DNA of 64,000 bases, taken from positions 376,001 to 440,000 of the forward strand of contig BROG01000266.1 of the NCBI GenBank assembly GCA_030159075.1. Reading direction: 5' to 3'. Position numbers and translations under genes: made by a program. How positions within the stretch are numbered: position 1 is the stretch's first letter; each line of letters opens with the position of its first letter. Shown piece after piece: positions 1 to 35,742 of the stretch. Below the pieces are notes generated by a model. That model saw only the letters and a program-made list of their open reading frames with translations, was not told where the DNA came from and searched no databases. Source of the stretch: Atrina japonica. Its lineage: Eukaryota > Mollusca > Bivalvia > Pterioida > Pinnidae.

Positions 1-34
1 AAAGGTCTTCATCTTTTATATCTCCTCATTTCAG

Positions 35-23489
<23,455 letters not shown>

Positions 23490-24560
23490 TGGAACGATTT
23501 GGATGGAAGGAAATTGCCATATTTTATTGTATTCACTCATAAAGAAAGACATTAGCTACAAAATATGGCTATATCGTTACAAAAAAAATTCATATCAAAT
23601 CTTTGAATGATCCAGAAAAAACATTTTAACATATTCTTATCTTGCACTTTTATCATGCTATATAACGTCTGTGTGTAATTGTTACAAATCTACAAGCGTT
23701 AGTTATGAAACTATTTTTAGCAATGTATTTTGTCATTTTGTTAGTGTATCCAAGATTAAGATCTTGAGGTAAATTGTCAACAGTATTTTTGTGAAATACT
23801 CTTAAAACACAAGATCATGTTTTAGTTTTTTTTTGTCAGACACAAACTGACTCACTAATCCTGCCCTCTATATTATCTATGTCATTCTGAGGGACAAATG
23901 ACCCGAAGATCATTTTCTTTACAAAAGTGGCATAAAGTAGCTTCCATACTGCAATGTTTTCTGTTACCTAAAAAACTATATTCTTGTTGCATGGTGCTAA
24001 CAGATCAAGTCATATACAGGTAGGTTTTAAGTTTTACAAATATCCTGTTGGACTTTTGTGCTGGACATCAATTTTTATTTGGTAGGAAAAACGCTGTAAG
24101 AACAATATTGTTTGTTGACCAAATCTTGGGTTGATGATTACAAACAGTAGACAAAGATTGACTGTATTCTATTTGTATAATTGTTTCATTGGGTGCTTAG
24201 GATTGATGACTGCTCAAGAAGACTCGGTGGTGTTAAGTTCACCAGTTGGTTAGACGTGATGATTGTAGAAGTTGGGTGCTTTGTTAAGAGTGCCAAATTT
24301 TACACAGAAATTGATTCCTGTTGGTATCTGCGTGATTAATACATACTGTTACTAGATTTTGTAATCTTCCAAGTAAAAAATGTTTTGGTTTTTTGTTGTT
24401 GTTCACACTACCATGGTGAATTGTTCTTTTATACTTGACTTTGTTTTATTGATGTGTGAGGTATAATCAGTTCTGAGGTACAGCTGAAAAAAACAGGTAC
24501 ATGTAGTGTAACCCTAGTTTGAGTTGGTTTAACCAAGGGGGGTCAGTATAAACAGGTTTA
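23490..24560 (+). other. Presumed 3' UTR of the kinesin gene
   Basis: T-rich sequence directly after the TGA with no repeats and no coding frame. I see no canonical AATAAA before about 26,966, where one lies inside a tandem repeat (GTAGAAATAAAGAC). A non-repeat AATAAA is at 31,896. The true poly(A) site is therefore not determined by eye. Confidence 0.55.
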
Positions 24561-24589
24561 ATATTGCACAGGTACAGTAGGTATATGCA

Positions 24590-25990
24590 CATGGTTGTTA
24601 TGACCTATGACCCAGGTACTTTAGTAAAGACATGGTTGTTATGACCTATGACCCAGGTTAAGTCAATATACACAGGGTTGTTCTGACCAAGGTGAAGTCA
24701 GTATTTTGGTTGTTATGACTATGACCCAGGTAAAGTCACTATACACAGGGATGTTATGACTATGACCTAGGTGGAGTTAGTATACATGGGATTGTTATGA
24801 CCTATGACCTAAGTGCAGTTAGTATACACAGGGTTGTTATGACCTATGACCTAGTTGCAGTTAGTATTCACATGGTTGTTATGACCTATGACCCAGGTGG
24901 AGTTAGTATACACAGGGTTGTTCTGACCAAGATGAAGTTAGTGTTTTGGTTGTTATAACCTATGACCCAGGTGAAGTCAGTATACATAGGGTCGTTATGA
25001 GCTATGACCCAGGTGAAATCAGTATACACAGGGTTGTTATGACTATGACCTAGGTGGAGTTAGTATACATAGGGTTGTTATGACTATGACCTAGGTGGAG
25101 TTAGTATACACAGGGTTGTTATGACCTAAGTGCAGTTAGTATACACAGGGTTGTTATGACCTATGACCTAGATGCAGTTAGTATTCACATGGTTGTTATG
25201 ACCTATGACCCAGGTGGAGTTAGTATACACAGGGTTGTTCTGACCAAGGTGAAGTTAGTGTTTTGGCTGTTATAACCTATGACCCAGGTGAAGTCAGTAT
25301 ACATAGGGTCGTTATGAGCTATGACCCAGGTGAAATCAGTATACACAGGGTTGTTATGACTATGACCTAGGTGGAGTTAGTATACATAGGGTTGTTATGA
25401 CTATGACCTAGGTGGAGTTAGTATACACAGGGTTGTTATGACCTATGACCTAGGTGCAGTTAGTATACACAGGGTTGTTATGACCTATGACCTAGGTGCA
25501 GTTAGTATACATAGTGTTGTTATGACATATGACCCAGATGCAGTTAGTATACACATGGTTGTTATGACGTACATGTATGACCCAGGTGCAGTTAGTAAAC
25601 ACGGTTGTTGTGACCTATGACCCTGGTGGAGTTAGTATACATAGGATTGTTTTGACCTATGACCTAGGTGCAGTTAGTATACACAGGGTTGTTATGACCT
25701 ATGACCCAGGTACTCAATATACATAGGGTTGTCATGGCCTTTGACCCAGGTATTTTAGTATACACAGGGTTGTTATGAACTATGACCCAGGTACTTAAGT
25801 ATACACAAAGTTGTCATGACCTTTGACCCAGTTATTTTAATAAGCACAGTTGTCATGACCTTTGAACCAAGTACTTTGATATACACAGGGTTGTTATGAC
25901 CTATGACCCAGGTGAAGTCAGTTTACATGTTTATGACCTATGACTCAGATGAAGTTACTTTACATGGTTGTTATGACCTTTGACATAGAT
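24590..25990. repeat. Large minisatellite, about 43-44-bp unit with 317-bp higher-order duplication
   Basis: Over 30 units of GTTGTTATGACCTATGACCC then AGGTGAAGTCAGTATACACA GG-type sequence (variants CCTAGGTGCAGTTAGTATAC). A variant block with TTCTGACCAAG and GTTTTGG occurs at 24,681, 24,921 and 25,238. The last two sit in near-identical segments 317 bases apart. Open frames are array by-products. Confidence 0.93.
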
Positions 25991-26119
25991 GAAAGTACAT
26001 AGCTGTGATTGTCACAGAAAAAAGGCCGGCTTTAACATGTTTGAATGGTTGGACTGAATTATATAACAAGAGGAGTGATATCGTAAAATTATTCACAATG
26101 ATATACTGTAATCATACTG

Positions 26120-26470
26120 CTTGTATACAGTAATTATATACAGCACCCTTGTTCCTGTAGACCATGTCTGTACAGCATTCCTGTATAGTGCTTGTATACA
26201 GTAATTATATACAGCACCCTTGTTCCTGTAGACCATGTCTGTACAGTATTCCTGTTTAGTGCTTGTATACAGTAATTATATACAGCACCCTTGTTCCTGT
26301 AGACCATGTCTGTACAGCATTCCTGTATAGTGCTTGTATACAGTAATTATATACAGCACCCTTATTCCTGTAGACCATGTCTGTACAGTATTCCTGTATA
26401 GTGTTTCTGTACAAAATTCCTGTTTTGTTTTGATGTAAATTATCCCTGTACAGTATTCCTGTTAAATTTG
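26120..26470. repeat. 71-bp tandem array, four full copies
   Basis: Unit starts CTTGTATACAGTAATTATAT and continues ACAGCACCCTTGTTCCTG, GACCATGTCTGTACAGCATT and CCTGTATAGTG. Starts at 26,120, 26,191, 26,262 and 26,333, exactly 71 apart, then the array decays into TTCCTGT motifs to about 26,470. Confidence 0.93.
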
Positions 26471-26734
26471 ATACATATTTTAGTTTGGTGAGAAAATGGT
26501 GATCACACACATGCCTCAACACAAATGTATATCCTCCAGATTATGCTCAGAAAATATTGAAGAATTCAAACTTGTATCACAATAGGCTGTAGTCCCTTTT
26601 AGATTTTGTTAAGCAAGTTATTATGTGTCTTCATTTTGTCTTTATTTGAGACTTGTGAGAGATTTGTTAATGATGAGATTTTTTTGTGTGTGCTCGGTGT
26701 AAGGCAGTATTAAAAGTTTGTTTGATGTACTCTC

Positions 26735-26880
26735 GGGCCCGTTTTATCCAAAAGTTGTAAGTCCTAATTTATTTAAGACTTTAGTTAATTGACCTGAAAA
26801 CAAATCCTTGGGCCATTTTACCAATCCTACCTTTACCCAGTCCTATGGCTTTTTTCCACATTTTAAAATTAGAACTTATG
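26735..26880. repeat. Dispersed repeat fragment with GGGCCCGTTTTATCC
   Basis: Contains CGGGCCCGTTTTATCCAAAA and AAGTCCTAATTTATTTAAGA. Related sequence with TCCTAAATTTTGGACTTGG, GATAAAACGG and GGACTTCTGGATAAAACGC is at 57,770-58,130. Repeat class not assigned. Confidence 0.5.
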
Positions 26881-26899
26881 AATACTTATACCTGTTACA

Positions 26900-27335
26900 C
26901 TTACATAGATAAATCGTAACAGTAACCTGTCGTAACAGTAACCTGGGGTCTATGCATATCCTCAGGGTAGAAATAAAGACTTGACTTGATATTTACATAG
27001 ATAAATCATAACAGTAACCTGGGGTCTATGCATATCCTCAGGGTAGACATAAAGACTTGACTTGATATTTACATAGATAAATCATAACAGTAACCTGGGG
27101 TCTATGCATTGCCTCAGGGTAGAAATAAAGACTTGACTTGATATTTACATAGAGTCAACATTGGGGTCTGATAATTGCCTCAGGGTAGAAATAAAGACTT
27201 GACTTGATAAATTAGTAAATGTGTGGTCCTAAGACCGAGGGTAGACTAAAGACATAAGATATTTACTAGATAAATCATAACAGTAACCTGGGGTCTATGC
27301 ATTGCCTCAGGGTAGAAATAAAGACTTGACTTGAT
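26900..27335. repeat. About 76-bp tandem array containing AATAAAGACTTGACTTGA
   Basis: Units: ACATAGATAAATCATAACAG, TAACCTGGGGTCTATGCAT and CCTCAGGGTAGAAATAAAGA CTTGACTTGATATTT in order. ACATAG landmarks at 26,903, 26,995, 27,071 and 27,148; later copies are interrupted. The AATAAAGACTTGACTTGA ending resembles the 3' tail of a retroposon, so the array may have grown from such a tail. Confidence 0.85.
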
Positions 27336-27654
27336 ATGATTGGGAGTCAACATTGCTGATAATTTGTAAAGTGCTTGTAAATTGTATGTGTGGTCCCAAG
27401 ACCGAGTCTAAGAATTAAGACCTTTCTAAAAATTAAAAAACAGGCCCCTTATTTCTACAAGTATATTGGCTAGTAGGTCACTAGAGTTCCTCAAGTGATG
27501 TATTGTAATCAATGATGGTGCCCATGAAAGTGAAATGAGGGAATCTTGCATCAATCTTTCAGCATATCCAATAACTTTTCAAAAAACAATGGATAAATTT
27601 TCTTGAAACTCAGGGCATACATGTAAATGTTGCATAGCTAGGTAACAGATATTT

Positions 27655-27800
27655 TCCTAGGCCATTTTGGGGTCCTGTTGCAAAAGGCTGGTGGTCTCTT
27701 TCCCAGTACATTGTAACCAGATTCTCTCCTCCACCAATAAAGACTGGCCACCACCATATAACTGAAAAATTGTTGAGTGTGGTGTAAAACACTATTCAAA
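27655..27800 (+). repeat. SINE 3' fragment (family S1)
   Basis: Only body and tail: CTGGTGGTCTCTTTCCCAG, TACATTGTAACCAGATTCTC, ACTGGCCACCACCATATAAC and TTGTTGAGTGTGGTGTAAAA. Confidence 0.8.
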
Positions 27801-28089
27801 ATTCATATTCAGAGCACATCAAACATTTTTTTTTCACAGTTCTGATTAACATATTAAAATGGCAATACAGACATGATAAAATTGTACACTAATGTATAGG
27901 ACAGATTTTAGTCATTATGGGAATTATCTTGTATATTATATTTGTGTGACATGGTAATTAGAATAACACTTGTATTGTCTTGTTAAACAATCAATTGCAC
28001 TAGAGTCAATGGATTGCACTAGAATAATAATTTTTGTATATTTTGTTATGTATCTGATAATGTGGTTGTGTATTTATGTAACGTGTACT
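27801..28089. other. Unannotated flank
   Basis: AT-rich sequence, no recognisable feature. Confidence 0.5.
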
Positions 28090-28322
28090 GTATACCTCAA
28101 AATTTTCGCTCACGTATAATTTTTATCTATTTTCGTCCTTAGATGAAAGGGCGAATGTAAAGTGAAAGCGATTCATTATCCAGCTAAATAATAGAAGCAC
28201 GGACAAACATGCTATCCATGATACTGTAATGATTTAGGGCAAATGTAAGACAGGATGAATGTGTTATTTGTCGTGAAAAAGTGAAAAATAATCAAGGGCG
28301 AAAACTTCCAGGCATACAGTAG
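28090..28322. repeat. TIR element with cgaaaa ends (family C)
   Basis: Left end ACTGTATACCTCAAAATTTT CGC and right end GGGCGAAAACTTCCAGGCAT ACAGT are inverted copies. Interior has TCGTCCTTAGATGAAAGGGC. Same family as 14,835-15,047, more diverged. Confidence 0.7.
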
Positions 28323-28914
28323 ATAGAAACTTTTGTGATAATATCATTATGTTTTGTTATGTTTTTTATACACTCTGATATTATATATACAGATATATAA
28401 ATGCAGAGAGATATATGTTTTAATTAGAATGGAAGCCATTCAGATAGTAGTTTATTGGTATATTTCTGTTGGTCAGTAAGATACAGTTTTCACACAGTTT
28501 CTAGAAACTGACCATAACCAAGTTGTGTACAATTGTGTTGGGAAAACTTGATTTTGATATTTTCACGGTCGTTCAGTGTAAAAATCGATTTTATTACCTC
28601 TTTTGTTTGTTAATTTTCAGTGTGACTTTTTTTTATGAAAATTGAAATCATATTTTCTGACTTCATGTTTACAGCTTGTTAGGAAAGACTAAGATATAAG
28701 TCGTTATTTTCTGGTAAATCAGTGTAAAAGCAGAATTATTTCCTTTACTCCTCCAGTAATTTTCAGTTCCTTGTATGGAAAAAAAAAATGCAAACATTCT
28801 TCTTACACTACTTAACTAACAGATTGCTCATGGATACGAAAATCCCATCTCTGTTACAACAATGCATACATTTACATGTTGGATATGTCTTACAGATTTT
28901 CATCAACAACTTAG
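28323..28914. other. Unannotated flank
   Basis: AT-rich sequence, nothing recognised. Confidence 0.5.
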
Positions 28915-29005
28915 TTAACTCTTTCGCCCCTACAGACACATTTGAACTGCTCTAAATCATTGATTTACAGACAGGTTCATTGTTTCTCAGGTGTTGATGA
29001 GTTAA
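28915..29005. repeat. TTAA-ended short element (family T)
   Basis: 91 bp from TTAACTCTTTCGCCCCTACA to CAGGTGTTGATGAGTTAA, with AATCATTGATTTACAGACAG inside. It lies in the opposite orientation to the copies at 10,318 and 14,650. Confidence 0.85.
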
Positions 29006-29119
29006 TTCATGATTCTGATTCTTCTTGCATGCAGCACTTCCTCATTCGAAGAATTTATGCTTTTTACTCAAGATACATCAAAAGTTAATGTGCCGATATG
29101 CTGCATGTCCAAAATTTCC

Positions 29120-29700
29120 TATATTGGTAAATACAGCATTTCCTGTATTGTTACGTAGGTCACTTCAATCTTTTGATACACATATCACTTCTTAAATTAC
29201 AGCACTTCCTCTTTAAATACATACAAGACATCCTGTTTTAATCTATACTTCCTGTATTGTTATGAACAGCACAGTATTAATACATACAACAATTCCTTTT
29301 CAAATACATACCACACTTCCTGGATCAATGAATATAACACTTCCTTTTTTAGATACATACCACACTTCCTGGATCAGTATAAACAATACTTTCTGTATCA
29401 ATACATACACCACTTCCTGTATCAATACATACAACTACATTATTACATACAACACTTCCTGTATTGTTACATAAGCACTTCCTGTATCAATCATACAACA
29501 CTTCCTGTATCTATCATACAATTCTTATTTTGTTACATATGACACTTACTACATTATTACATACAACACTTACTGTATCCAACATACAACAATTCCTATT
29601 ATGTTACATACAACACTTCCTGATCCAATGATACAAGTACTGCCTGCTTTGTTGATTTTAACACTTCCTGCATAATTAAGTGCTTCCTGTGCCAAGAACT
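29120..29700. repeat. CACTTCCTGTATCAATACATACAA array
   Basis: About 20 degenerate units of about 24-30 bp, core ACACTTCCTGTATCAATACA or CACTTCCTGTATTGTTACAT. Spacing is irregular, so an older array. Confidence 0.85.
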
Positions 29701-30170
29701 TTCACTGTACAAAATATTGCAAACACAAGTTAACCTTTGCAGTTGTTAATTTAGTTGATTTTTGATTCATTTTTAATATGATTAGGCATTGCCTATAGGA
29801 GAGCGCAGTTCAAAATGAATGTTTCATATATTTTAGTTTATAGGTTGTAGCATACACAGAATAGTAGATAGATTAACCCGAATGAATTCTGTTCACTACG
29901 ATCACTGCATTAACTTGTAGGATGGAGAAAATCGGAACCGTAGCCGGCTTGAATTATTCGAGTTATAGTTAGGTATGAAATGAAGCAGCAAAATTGATAA
30001 GCTTCATGATCGGGCTCAAGATACAACATTGGCAATTACCCATGATTCATGAAAAAACATGGCGGCGACCATTGTAGTCAGTAATGACGTTTTCCACACA
30101 GAATTTGACTTAACAGTATATCTAACCTGATACATATTAAATTGTTTGGTAGTACTTTGTATGGGTTATC
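29701..30170. other. Unannotated flank
   Basis: Nothing recognised. A small GC-richer patch (ACATGGCGGCGACCATTG, about 30,058) stands out but has no open frame of note. Confidence 0.5.
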
Positions 30171-30174
30171 ATTT

Positions 30175-30275
30175 TCACACTCTCTACCACTTAGTTCGCT
30201 TTGCGAACCATAATGGACTTGTCTAAACAATGAAAAAGAGTATACCATCTAGGTACTTAGGGGTGAAGGTTTAAG
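30175..30275. repeat. Family T relative with CTTAGGGGTGAAGG end
   Basis: Contains CATAATGGACTTGTCTAAAC and GTACTTAGGGGTGAAGGTTT. A closely similar sequence is at 31,546-31,630 (CAATGGATCGTTCTAAGACA and GTACTTAGGGGTGATAGG). It shares the AGGGGTGA terminus with family T but has a different middle. Confidence 0.6.
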
Positions 30276-30594
30276 ATGCTGACATAGAAATATTATCAAT
30301 ATAGCAATTTACATGTAGATTACTGTGCAAACTTATTTTGTGATAGAAAAGTGTTGATGATTGTACTGAAAGGTCATGTTTGGATGCAATGTATCAGTTC
30401 TCGATGTTGAACCTATGATTAACTTTGAATGCAACCAAAGATTATCTCGTATGCAAATCAAGGATACCCCTGCATGTAGCCATTGGTTTTCTCTGCTTGC
30501 AACTTCTGGATTTCTCTTCAAATCTTCTGCTATCGTTTGATACATCATTATGTTGCAATTGGCATGCAAATTTTGGTTTATCTCTAGATGCAGT

Positions 30595-30685
30595 TTAACA
30601 CATTTGCCCCTTAAGACACATTTGGACTGGTCTTAGTCATTGATTGACAGAAGAGTCCATCATTTAACAGGGATTGATGAGTTAA
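30595..30685. repeat. TTAA-ended short element (family T)
   Basis: 91 bp from TTAACACATTTGCCCCTTAA to ACAGGGATTGATGAGTTAA with GACAGAAGAGTCCATCA inside. Confidence 0.85.
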
Positions 30686-31061
30686 ATCAGTACCTAGTTG
30701 CAACCAAAGGAATGTGTATATATATATAAAACTGCTTACAACCATTAATTATTTCCCCATGCAACCCATGATAATCTTCGTAACCAAATGGTATGTCACG
30801 ATACAAACCGAGATAATCGATAATCACTCAGTCTTACTTATACCTGGATCATTTCATCTTTATCTTATGTTGGCAATGGAATTTGAAAGTTGGTAATTTA
30901 TTAACAAGATATAATATGATTGTACATTCCAAAATGAAGTATATAATATTTGTCATATTGTGAGGAAAAAGGATATAATTTATTTGATTTTTTTTGGTTT
31001 TCTTCTTACAATAGATAACAATTGTGATAAATCAAGATATATAATAAATGTATGTATATAA

Positions 31062-31096
<35 letters not shown>

Positions 31097-33404
31097 AACA
31101 CATCACTTGCTTATGTAACGTAATCCTGTAGACATTCCAAAAGAGTTTTTCGTATGTGTTCTTCCATGTTATTTTCATATTAACATTTTCAAAAAAAAAA
31201 AGAAGAAAATTGAATATTTTGGTAACATCACATATATATATACCTGTTGATATTTACTTGTAATTGCCATATTCCGAAGGTGTTCTTTCACAGATGTTCA
31301 TAGGATTTCATGATTACTTCCCTATTTATTCAAAATTTATTATCATTGAAACATTTAGAAAAATTTGCATCACAAATAAGATCAGATGCACAGGGGTAAT
31401 AAAAAAAAGCTATACCCTCTACGACTCCTTGTGAGTTCCTAATATACAAATTTTTGTTAACAACTCGGACAATTTTGTTGATGTATATCTCTTGAATTTT
31501 GTTTAATTATGTTCAACTCATCAAGTAATAATCAAAAACAAAAGTTTAACCCTTTTAATACAATGGATCGTTCTAAGACAATAGAAAAAAGTATACAATT
31601 TAAGTACTTAGGGGTGATAGGATTAAGCGAGAATGACAGTTTAATCCTGCACATAGCGTTCTGTAAAAGAACACTTGTCATGAAAAAGTAAAGGCTGTAT
31701 TTGTGTGCCATGCAATTGTATTCAGCCATTTTGTTGTATATGTATAACGTGTTCTTCATGAAAGATTTAGTCTGTATGTTAATTATGCCACTTTAAATTT
31801 AATAGTATAATTGTGATACCTCTACTTTGAATACTTTTGAAGTGATACGTTGTATACTGCCTGTGTATAAAACGCTTCTGTGTATAAACCGCACCAATAA
31901 AGCAATGAGTCTGGGTAGGGTCCAGGATTGCAAAACACTTTGTGACTTAAATCAAAATTTCAGTCTTCAATAGAAAGTTTATTTATCAAAAACTTCAACC
32001 CAACTGTGTTTAGAAACACTTTTATTGTATCCAATATTCAAATAGATGCATTTCAAATTGAAATTTTATTTGTCATCATTCAAATCTGCATCCCCAATTA
32101 AAATGCATGGAGACTGAAAAGAGCTATAAAGTTGGTAACACATCATGAGTTCTTATTAAAAACACCATTCCAAATTTGACTCGATTCTAAGATGGCTTCT
32201 GAATCCTTGGGCCTGAAAGCTAAATATGTAGAAAAATATATCATATCACACACTTACTTCTCATGATGAAGAAATTGCTATTTACAAATTTTGCCTTTGG
32301 CATTAATTGCATTCATTGAAAGTTATATTATCCTGGGTACTATGTAAATGTACATCTACAAATACTTGCATTATAAAAATTATTCGTTTCACGAATGTTT
32401 CAAAAATATTAATTTTATACTGATCAACATATTTCAACTCATGATTTGCTAGTCACATGTATCCAATAAATTGACAATATTTATCATTTTAATAGATGTA
32501 CTGCATGGGCATTAGATGCTTTTAACTTTGGCTCTAATTGTGTACTTCTGGCATCATATGTTTGTTCCATCGCTACTCGGTCAATTATCACTTACTAAAT
32601 AATTAAATTAAAGTGAAACCAGTACATGTAATATGTAGTCAATATTGGTTGAAGTATACTAATAAGTTATGGCATTCTATGTTTAGTTTTCTTTTTATGT
32701 TCCCTCAGTGAAACACCTGGTCTCTGTACTTATTTCTTGTTTATTAGAATTCACTTTACAATTGTGCAATACATTAATATTGTGTGTTATCAAAATAGAT
32801 CATTTCAAAATAATTGTACCAATATTCTATTCCAAGTTTCCCCCATTGTTATTGTATATGTCTTAGTGTAAAACGATCAAGCAGTTTGTGATCAAGACGT
32901 TTAAGTTATGTCAGCGATATATAAAGCTTTAGATCACGTGTGCTAAATGACATGCGCACTCACTGTATGTAACTGTAAATAATCATTAAATAGGTACCTT
33001 ACTGTGTTATAGAATAGGAGTTTGCATTTTAACACCTTTTTACTTCATAAATGTCTTGCCGTTTTGACCCGCAGTTAGCAACATTTTCCTGTAAGTCGGA
33101 GAAAAAAATTCAGGCCTTTTGGCACATTAAGGAAGTTGGTTTTCTTCAATACATACTTGACTATCAAGTCGTTGAATAATAATTCTAAAAATATTTAAAA
33201 TACAAATCAAGGTAAGTGACATTATATGATGTTGAATTGGAGTGATTTGTACAAACTATTAAATGTCAGAAGTTTTGTGACGTCATTGACATTTTAATTT
33301 CATATTTTCACATCTTTGAATTACTGGTGTTAAACTACCATAATTATATAATTTATTTCTTCAAATCTTTCCCTTATGTCAGTTTTTTGTTTTGTATCTG
33401 TCTT
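30686..33404. other. Downstream flank, mostly unannotated
   Basis: AT-rich. Contains (AT)n at 31,064-31,094, a family-T relative at 31,546-31,630 and a canonical AATAAA at 31,896-31,901 outside any repeat that I recognise. No gene recognised. It could be very long 3' UTR or intergenic; transcript data would decide. Confidence 0.5.
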
Positions 33405-33490
33405 CCCAGATTATCTAGGTCATATTTAATGTCATAGTGTAGGTCATATTTGATGTCATAATCTAGGTCATATTGTTGATGTCATATTAT
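33405..33490. repeat. Short TAGGTCATATTTGATGTCAT repeat
   Basis: Three units of CTAGGTCATATTTGATGTCA at about 30-base spacing. Confidence 0.8.
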
Positions 33491-33949
33491 TCTGTCACGA
33501 AGTGAAGTATAATGTCAAATGATGCAAGAATGTGTTACAATGTGTGAAAATTTAGCTGAAAGTGTAGTGATAAGAAGAATACGAAAGCGTTAGATTACAT
33601 CTATTGTTTTATTTGTGCTATAATTGTTGATGTCTTTTTTGATATTTTACAAAACACACAAGCTGTGAATGTTTTATTACATGTAGCGCAAGATGAACTG
33701 TGTTCGACAGTGTTCATTTCTCTTCACTCCTATTTACCTTTCATATCGCATTCAAGGAACAGTCAATGTATTTTCGTGGTTAATTAGCCATTGCTTGTTT
33801 CAAGTAAAAATAATTGACAATTAATTCTCTTGTTTTTATTTTTATGCACATTTATGAAGGGAAGGAAGTGCAATGCCTTCCGTGAAATTGACATCAATTA
33901 ATAAATCTGGGAGTGAAAATTGTTGATGGTGGAAATTATGAATACATAA

Positions 33950-34140
33950 ATCACAGATGAGACAAAGTATACAAATCAGGTGAGATATGGACTCCCACGG
34001 ACCACCTGAAAATCCTGTGGTGGAATCGTGCGATGGAAGATGGACCGGTCACAATCGGTGTAAGTCCACAGTTAAATTCAAATGAAATGATAAAGGAATG
34101 AATCCTCGTCGTAATCGGTAAAGACGATTCAACAATCAGT
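33950..34140 (-). mobile_element. Retroelement 3'-tail fragment (family P)
   Basis: On the minus strand: TTGTTGAATCGTCTTTACCG, CGACGAGGATTCATTCC, ACTGTGGACTTACACCG and ACCGGTCCATC, matching the segment before and at the start of the tail in other copies (for example 56,220-56,330). Diverged. Confidence 0.6.
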
Positions 34141-34494
34141 ATTGAACATTTGGGTAGGTTTTAAGTGATCTTCAATGTACATTAACGAATTCCGTTCATT
34201 AAAAAGGGGCTCATCATTTGTTTCTATATTATTGCACACCGCCAACATTGTTTGCACTGCTATGGAGAAGCTATAGATGAAGTGCCACAAGATTTGATTT
34301 GTGCTATGGTCTTGTGGCAATGAAGCAAGAGTTCATTTACATTCGGTCACACCTGCTGTGAGTCAGGACTTGTATTTTTGAAGTTTCGTCCGAACGACCT
34401 GTTTTATCGTCTAAAACAGTGTTTTAAACATGTATGTGTAGGTAATGGGAAAAGAAACTAAGGACCTAGCTACTACTTGCTACCCCCGCATTAT
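34141..34494. other. Unannotated
   Basis: Nothing recognised. Confidence 0.5.
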
Positions 34495-34690
34495 ATGAGC
34501 CATTCTGTCGGTGCAGGTTCGAGTCCCGCTGGAACCTAAGCTGATTATTGTGGGAAAGTTTGCCAGTTTACTTGTGGAAGGCCGGTGGTCTATTGTCGGG
34601 TAACCGGGTTCTCTCCTCCATCCCTAAAAACTGGCCGCCATATAACTGAAACGTTGTTGAGTGTGGCGTGAATTACCATTCATCAATTAA
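34495..34690 (+). repeat. SINE copy (family S1)
   Basis: Retains the B-box GGTTCGAGTCCC, the body (GCTGGAACCTAAGCTGATTA, AAGTTTGCCAGTTTACTTGT, GGAAGGCCGGTGGTCT) and the tail AACTGGCCGCCATATAACTG and TTGTTGAGTGTGGCGTGAAT. Confidence 0.88.
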
Positions 34691-34810
34691 AAAAAAACAC
34701 GAGCTGTTGCTACGATGTTGAAATCATTTTGGTGGGACAAAAAGGCACACGTCGGACTAATATTTATCACAATTTAGTCATAAGTCATTGAAATCCCTAA
34801 TGGATTTTAT

Positions 34811-35742
34811 TAGGTCACATGAGCCAAAGGCACAGGGTGACCTATTGCTATCGTCTTTTGTCTTCATCATCCCTTGTTAACTTTTTGACATTTACGATTT
34901 CTTTTCAAGAACAAATGGGTCAATTTGAACCAAACTTATTCTCATGTGAGACCGCATAACATTTGCGAACGTTTTGGTTTGGTTTTTGGCCAAAACGGGC
35001 AAAATTTGGTACATCTCATGAATCAATGATCAGCTGACTTTCAAATATTGTATGCGTAATTGTTAAGACAATATCTACAAATATTTTGAACGACTGGGGG
35101 GATGCTTGAATAATCTAGGGTACACTTTTATACAAATTTGGTTGACTTTTTGTATACAAAGTTATATGATAATTTTTTAGGAATTATCTAAGGATTAATC
35201 TGACAAAATTCCAAAGTCATGGAGTCAAGGGTCAAGGTCACAGGAACCCAAATAAACAGAAAATATGTTTTAGATCAAATTTTAAACATGTGTTGACTTC
35301 TCAAGAACCAGCTTACCAATTTGAACAAAACTTGACAGGAAGTACCCTCATTTGAAGCCGCAATGAAGCTAGCGGATGAAAAAGGGCTATGACCTATAAG
35401 GACCCCAAAATGACAAAATAGTATGCATATTGTTAAGTCAATATCTACAGTTTACAAATGAAATATGTCCATAAATGTGCAACTAGGGACACTTCAGTTA
35501 CATAGATAGCAGTTTTATACAAATGGCTTAAAACTTAACTGACTAACTTTTTGTATACAATTACAAAGATATATGAGGTCGTTTTCAGAAATCATTGCTG
35601 ATCTCGAATGAAAAGGGACTAGAACCCATAGGGGCCATACGTTTGTACCTATTATATAAAGCGTGGACCAACGATCAACCTGTTCTCGCTGTAATCATGT
35701 TTTCCTCAGGTGACCAATAAGGCCCATTGGGACTCTTATTAT
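34811..35742. repeat. Dispersed bivalve-type repeat (family R), full length
   Basis: Starts TAGGTCACATGAGCC...GTGACCTA (34,811-34,844, itself a hairpin), contains CGATTTCTTTTCAAGAACAA and repeated AATATCTACA segments, and ends CAGGTGACCAATAAGGCCCA then TTGGGACTCTTATT. The 5' and 3' ends match the organisation at 10,685-11,387. No intact ORF. Confidence 0.75.

Noticed and set aside
25438..25620. Frame with MTYDLGAVSIH repeats
   Set aside because: Product of the 43-44-bp minisatellite; no start context or other support.
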